Origin: an uncultured Oscillospiraceae bacterium
Lineage (GTDB): Bacteria > Bacillota > Clostridia > Oscillospirales > Acutalibacteraceae
Assembly: GCA_900546895.1 (NCBI GenBank)
Contig: UREO01000006.1
Coordinates: 1 to 25,711, forward strand
Reading direction: 5' to 3'
DNA: 25,711 nucleotides
The notes under the pieces are model-generated. The model was not told the origin of the DNA and searched no databases. It worked only from the letters and a program-made list of their open reading frames with translations. Numbering within the stretch: position 1 is the first letter of the stretch; each line of letters opens with the position of its first letter. Shown in pieces: positions 21,799 through 25,711 of the stretch. The translations under genes were made by a program, and so were the position numbers.

Positions 21799-23163
21799 AT
21801 GGGAACTGTAAATGAAAGACTGGAATCCTACGGGCTAAAAAAAGCGTTGAGCTATCTGGACAGCAATCCCGAGGAAAACGTACCAAAAGTTTTAAATTGG
21901 GTGCGTAAATTTGACAAAGACGATTTATATCACAATGCTTATGCCATGATTGAAGAGTTTCTAAAGGATCCAAACAACAACTGGTATAAATTGATTATGA
22001 GTCTTTATAGTGATATTGATGCCGATGTCAGAAAAAAAATGTTTGAAAATTTTCTGATCAATGCTTCCATTCTCGGCAGTCGGCGCAAAAACAGGCTGGT
22101 GGAAAAATACAACTGCAATATTCCCTGGGCAATCCTGATGGATCCGACCTCTGCTTGCAATCTGCACTGTACGGGATGCTGGGCAGCGGAATACGGCAAC
22201 AAGATGAACATGAGCTTTGAAACGCTCGACAGCATTATTGAGCAGGGGAAAAAACTCGGTACTTACATGTATATTTACTCCGGAGGCGAGCCGCTGGTAC
22301 GGAAAAATGATATCATCAGGCTGTGCGAAAAGCACGACGACTGCGAATTTCTGGCCTTTACAAACGGTACGCTGATTGACGAGGATTTCGCCGATGAAAT
22401 GCTGAGGGTTAAAAACTTTGTTCCCGCAATCAGTATTGAGGGCCGCGAAGAGGAAACGGATTTCCGCCGCGGAAAAGGCACCTATCAGGCAGTTGTCAAA
22501 GCAATGAATATCTTAAAAAAGAAACACCTTCCGTTTGGTGCGTCGCTTTGCTATACAAGCAAAAATACCGACGTCATTGGCAGCGAAGAATATTTTGACG
22601 AGCTCATTGCCATGGGCTGTAAATTTGCCTGGTTCTTCACCTACATGCCGGTCGGCGTAGATGCTGTTCCGGAATTGATGGCTTCCGCGGAACAGCGTGA
22701 ATACATGTATCACCAGATCCGGAAATTCAGGGAAACCAAGCCGCTGTTCACCATGGACTTCTGGAACGACGGCGAGTATGTACAGGGATGCATTGCGGGC
22801 GGACGCTGCTACCTGCATATCAACGCGAACGGGGATATTGAGCCGTGTGCGTTTATCCATTACGCCGATTCCAACATCAAGGAAAAAACACTTTTGGAAG
22901 CATACCAGTCCCCTCTGTTCATGCAGTACCGCAAAAACCAGCCGTTTAACGGAAACCACCTGCGCCCCTGCCCGCTGCTCGACAATCCGGGCAGACTGTC
23001 CGACATAGTACACAAGTCCGGCGCACAATCCACGGACATGACTCATCCCGAGGATGTTGAGGAGCTGAGCGCAAAATGCGTCAACGCCGCTACAAACTGG
23101 GCTCCCGTCGCGGAAAAGCTCTGGGATAAATCCCATCCGGAAAAACAGGAAAACGCGGGCTGA
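21799..23163 (+). CDS. radical SAM protein with SPASM-like C-terminus
   Basis: This 454-residue protein has the radical SAM cluster motif CNLHCTGC (C120, C124, C127; CX3CX2C), the SGGEP motif (161-165) and FTNGTLID (187-194). About 110 residues precede the radical SAM domain (DPNNNWYKLIMSLY, NCNIPWAILMDPTSAC). The C-terminal part has cysteines C331, C337, C350 and C391 (GCIAGGRCYLH, NGDIEPCAFIHY, RPCPLLDNP), which suggests an auxiliary Fe-S cluster of SPASM type. I recognise this as a family widespread in Firmicutes with no function I can name. Peptide or lipid modification are both open. The ATG at 21799 follows AAAAGGAG by nine bases. It is alone on its strand and ends at a shared terminator. 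Confidence 0.85.
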   Translation: MGTVNERLESYGLKKALSYLDSNPEENVPKVLNWVRKFDKDDLYHNAYAMIEEFLKDPNNNWYKLIMSLYSDIDADVRKKMFENFLINASILGSRRKNRLVEKYNCNIPWAILMDPTSACNLHCTGCWAAEYGNKMNMSFETLDSIIEQGKKLGTYMYIYSGGEPLVRKNDIIRLCEKHDDCEFLAFTNGTLIDEDFADEMLRVKNFVPAISIEGREEETDFRRGKGTYQAVVKAMNILKKKHLPFGASLCYTSKNTDVIGSEEYFDELIAMGCKFAWFFTYMPVGVDAVPELMASAEQREYMYHQIRKFRETKPLFTMDFWNDGEYVQGCIAGGRCYLHINANGDIEPCAFIHYADSNIKEKTLLEAYQSPLFMQYRKNQPFNGNHLRPCPLLDNPGRLSDIVHKSGAQSTDMTHPEDVEELSAKCVNAATNWAPVAEKLWDKSHPEKQENAG

Positions 23164-23199
23164 CCGTCCCCTGTAACGGCAGACATTGCCGTCAGTCGG

Positions 23200-23239
23200 A
23201 AAAAGCTCTTGCTTTGGCACCAAAGCAAGAGCTTTTTTC
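23200..23239. terminator. bidirectional terminator
   Basis: An 18-bp perfect stem (23200-23217 with 23220-23237), with core GCTCTTGCTTTGG / CCAAAGCAAGAGC, is flanked by A and T runs on both sides. It ends both the radical SAM gene and the convergent glycosyltransferase gene, whose stop is at 23242. A smaller hairpin, ACGGCA/TGCCGT (about 23175-23191), precedes it. Confidence 0.9.
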
Positions 23240-23241
23240 TG

Positions 23242-24432
23242 TTATCTGCCGTCAATCAACGCATACAGCTTTTTGATTTCTTCTTCATTGGTATAATCAC
23301 ACTGTGCCAAAGCCTGTGAAAACTCCGCGCGTTTCTCCTCATGCAGCAGCAAATCCTCCAAACCCGCTTCTACCCCTTCGCTGTCCATGGGAACGATCAG
23401 TCCGTTTCTGCCGGAATCGATCTGATCGCGGGCCGTGGAAAAATCGGTGAGAAGAATCGGACGGCACATGACCATCGCCTCGTCGACAGCGATGGACTTG
23501 CCCTCGAACCGGGACGGCTGCAGGTAGATGTCGCAAGCCTTCAGATACGGGTACGGATTGGGGCGCTCCCCCATGAACCGGACGGTATCGCCGATGTCGA
23601 GTTCCCGGATCGTCGCCTCCAGGTTTTCCTTTTCCGGACCGATTCCGATGATATACCACTTAAAGCGAAGCCCCTTCTTCTTTAACGCGGCAATGGCGGG
23701 CAGCGCAATGTCAAGTCCCTTTTGGTGGGAAAGGCGGGCGATGGACAGTACGCGCAGGCCGGAAAAATCATCTTCAAAATCGGCAGGCTCTTCGGCCATC
23801 TGGCGCATGAAAGTGGAGGAAATAATATTGTAGATCACATGGAACCGGTCGGAATACTCCGGAAAAGTGTTCTCAAGCGCAGTCTTACAGGATTCGGAAA
23901 CCGTGCATAGCGCGGTCAGTTTTCCGACAAACGCGCGGTCAAACTCGGTGTTCAAGCCCATCGCCGTATAGTCGCCGTGGATAAACCCGATCTTGACGGG
24001 GCTTTTGACCTTGGTTACGGCATAATAAATCGGCTGGCCTTCCATAAAGGCCACCACCGCGTCGTATTCCTTTCGGGAAGGCCGGATAAAACGTCTTTCC
24101 ACGTTCCACATGCGCACCAGCCGCTCGCCCATGGTCCCGCGCAGACCGGCAAAGGAAACCAGCAGGCGGCAGAGCGCGATCCGCGGATGCCCCTTTCTGA
24201 TGAGGGCAAAAAAGGCCTGGCGGATATTTAATTTATACTCCGCCGGAAAGAGCGGAGGCAGAAGGTTTGCCTTCGGTGAAACGCGGTTCAGAAACAGGCC
24301 GTCGTTTGCGAAAAGCTGAAGGTCGACCTCGTAATTTTCATAATCGAACAAAGATAGCACCGTGACCAGGCTTTTTTCAATGCCGCCGCTGTGCAGGCTG
24401 TAATTAATAAAAAGAACACGTTTTTTCGCCAT
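23242..24432 (-). CDS. glycosyltransferase family 4-type (GT-B)
   Basis: This 396-residue cytoplasmic retaining glycosyltransferase has an N-terminal acceptor domain with the glycine loop HSGGIEKSL (14-22), then the C-terminal Glycos_transf_1 domain. There it has SIARLSHQKGLD (230-241), IIGIGPEKENLE, VRFMGERPNPYPYLKACD, and the donor EX7E motif at E310-E318 (FEGKSIAVDEAM). The donor sugar cannot be told. Its ATG shares one base with the stop of the GT2 gene (TAATG at 24430-24434), so the two are coupled and probably act in the same surface polysaccharide, teichoic acid or glycolipid pathway. Confidence 0.92.
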   Translation of the reverse strand: MAKKRVLFINYSLHSGGIEKSLVTVLSLFDYENYEVDLQLFANDGLFLNRVSPKANLLPPLFPAEYKLNIRQAFFALIRKGHPRIALCRLLVSFAGLRGTMGERLVRMWNVERRFIRPSRKEYDAVVAFMEGQPIYYAVTKVKSPVKIGFIHGDYTAMGLNTEFDRAFVGKLTALCTVSESCKTALENTFPEYSDRFHVIYNIISSTFMRQMAEEPADFEDDFSGLRVLSIARLSHQKGLDIALPAIAALKKKGLRFKWYIIGIGPEKENLEATIRELDIGDTVRFMGERPNPYPYLKACDIYLQPSRFEGKSIAVDEAMVMCRPILLTDFSTARDQIDSGRNGLIVPMDSEGVEAGLEDLLLHEEKRAEFSQALAQCDYTNEEEIKKLYALIDGR

Positions 24433-25496
24433 TATCTTTTCCCCGCGTTTTTCAACAGCATATTGGAATAAAACCGGTAGAACAAATAGACGGCCGGCGT
24501 TATTCTGGACCGGATAACCCGCAGAATGATCCTGTCCGCACGGGTGCCGTTTTTCAGGTAGTCGGAACGGGCCGCAACCCGGAGCACCGGATTCCGGAGA
24601 ATGCCGCGCACCTCTTTGTATCTTTTCGCAAAACCCACATCATGATAAGGACTGAAGCAATTGACCAGAGAGGAATGCGCCGCACTGCGGAGAAGCCACG
24701 CAAAGTGGCGTTCCCCATACTGGGCGTAAAGACCCTTTTTCTGCAAAAATTCACGCACTACGTGGTAACAGGCGGTCATCATTTCCATTTTCCGGGGACG
24801 ATACCGGGTGCTTAACGACTCGGGATTATAACGGTAATGATAATAGGCCCCGCCAAGAACAAGCACTTTGTCCGTCAGGCAGTGCGCCATGATCGATACC
24901 GGAAGATCCTCCAGCATAATTTCCTGCTCATTAAAATACGAAAGGTGATTTTCCAGAAACCACTCCCGGCGGAAAAACCTGCGCCACGCGCAGCCGAGCA
25001 TCTCTACCTGCCGCCAAGGGCTGTCCGTCGGGTCGGGGCCGATCAGCTCCCGGAGCAGGATTTCCCGCGTTTCCCGGTCGAAAGCCGGAAAACTCACCGG
25101 CAGCTTGCAGACACGGTGCTCCTTCGCTTTCCTGTTTTCGCGTACAAAGTTAAAGACGACCATATCGGCGGAACATTTTTCCGCAGAGAAATACAGGTTC
25201 TGCAGTGCCTCCGGGTCAAGCCAGTCGTCGGAATCCACAAAAGAGAGGTATTTTCCGGTGGCGCGGGCGGCGCCGTAATTGCGGGTATTTCCCAACCCCC
25301 CATGGGGCTTGTCCAGCACCCGGACACGGGAATCCTTCTCATACGTCCGCGCAAGCTCCAGCGAACGGTCGGTCGATGCGTCGTTTACTAAAAGAATCTC
25401 TATATCTGTCAGCGTCTGCGCCAAAATGCTTTCGACACACTGCGCCAAATACTTTTCCACGTTGTATACCGGTACAACCACACTTACTTTTGGCAA
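24432..25496 (-). CDS. glycosyltransferase family 2 (GT-A)
   Basis: This 354-residue inverting glycosyltransferase has VSVVVPVYNVEKYL (4-17), VNDASTDRS (37-45), the GLGNTRNYGA segment and the metal/nucleotide motif VDSDDWLDP (87-95). The C-terminal 150 residues are basic, with no clear membrane span. It belongs to the type that decorates surface polysaccharides. The start is TTG at 25496, with AGGAGGAGG seven bases upstream; no ATG would keep the first beta strand. It is followed directly by the GT4 gene, and 24 bases separate it from the partial ORF upstream. Confidence 0.92.
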   Translation of the reverse strand: MPKVSVVVPVYNVEKYLAQCVESILAQTLTDIEILLVNDASTDRSLELARTYEKDSRVRVLDKPHGGLGNTRNYGAARATGKYLSFVDSDDWLDPEALQNLYFSAEKCSADMVVFNFVRENRKAKEHRVCKLPVSFPAFDRETREILLRELIGPDPTDSPWRQVEMLGCAWRRFFRREWFLENHLSYFNEQEIMLEDLPVSIMAHCLTDKVLVLGGAYYHYRYNPESLSTRYRPRKMEMMTACYHVVREFLQKKGLYAQYGERHFAWLLRSAAHSSLVNCFSPYHDVGFAKRYKEVRGILRNPVLRVAARSDYLKNGTRADRIILRVIRSRITPAVYLFYRFYSNMLLKNAGKR

Positions 25497-25520
25497 GATC
25501 AGACCTCCTCCTTCTCTTCG

Positions 25521-25711
25521 TCACCCCGGCGGCAGCGTCCTTTTCCGGACAACACCGGGCAATCCTTCCAGCCCCCGCATCAAACCGGTTAAGAACCGGG
25601 AAACAGGCGCCAGCCAACGTATTCGCATATAAAAATACATCTTATGATACCATTTTCTGTAAACCAATACAAGATTATTTTGCAGCAGCGTGTTGAAATG
25701 CAGCATTTTGT
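25521..25711 (-). CDS. partial ORF, C-terminal end of an unidentified protein
   Basis: The frame is open from the right edge to a TGA at 25521. An ATG at 25706 gives 61 residues, but the codon before it (AAA) is also open, so this is probably the tail of a longer gene. The peptide is basic and aromatic-rich (LVYRKWYHKMYFYMRIRW, then LAPVSRFLTGLMRG). Such tails occur at the ends of glycosyltransferases and surface-polysaccharide enzymes. It lies 24 bases before the GT2 gene, on the same strand, so it is likely in the same operon. No family can be assigned from this piece. Confidence 0.45.
   Translation of the reverse strand, partial: KMLHFNTLLQNNLVLVYRKWYHKMYFYMRIRWLAPVSRFLTGLMRGLEGLPGVVRKRTLPPG

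Noticed and set aside
1..25711. CRISPR arrays, tRNA or rRNA genes, insertion sequences, prophage
   Set aside because: I looked for regular spaced repeats, cloverleaf-like segments with CCA ends, transposase or integrase motifs and phage genes on both strands and saw none.

Overview
The window looks like chromosomal core sequence from an endospore-forming member of the Clostridia, most likely Oscillospirales (Ruminococcaceae-like). This rests on spoIVB directly upstream of spo0A, the hprK / PHP / murB / rapZ / whiA gene string, a cdaA-cdaR pair, the MEP isoprenoid genes ispD-ispF, strong GGAGG ribosome binding sites, several TTG starts and roughly 50% GC by eye. The lineage is an inference. 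I see no phage, transposase, CRISPR array, rRNA or tRNA.

Layout. Nearly everything is on the minus strand. (1) 1-3689: hprK, a PHP-family phosphatase, murB, rapZ and the first codons of whiA form one operon linking carbon regulation, cell wall synthesis and division control. (2) 3802-6135: cdaA-cdaR (c-di-AMP synthesis) with its own promoter and terminator. (3) 6153-8822: ispD-ispF, then a DUF3343 putative Se/S carrier and a class V aminotransferase / cysteine desulfurase-like enzyme. (4) 8850-9811: a dispersed repeat, then two plus-strand genes, a hotdog acyl-CoA thioesterase and a 56-residue protein of unknown function. (5) 9807-12313: a small lipoprotein, spo0A and spoIVB. (6) 12472-16692: potABCD polyamine importer behind a strong sigma-A type promoter and a leader able to hide the potA ribosome binding site. 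(7) 16819-18419: a membrane-anchored NlpC/P60 wall hydrolase with a WalR-like box upstream. (8) 18475-21632: a second copy of the dispersed repeat, then murE-murF. (9) 21799-25711: a plus-strand radical SAM protein converging on a glycosyltransferase pair (GT2, GT4) and a partial ORF at the edge.

The strongest second-look items are: a Spo0A whose receiver domain lacks the conserved lysine and has an Asn in the acidic pair, while its DNA-binding domain is intact; two copies of an interspersed element whose hairpin arms differ in a compensatory way; a WalR-type tandem repeat in front of a wall hydrolase; an anti-Shine-Dalgarno leader in front of potA; and the DUF3343 / desulfurase pair placed with the MEP genes. 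I found no single clearly new multi-gene system. Most genes belong to well known families, and the novelty is in regulation and in sequence variants.
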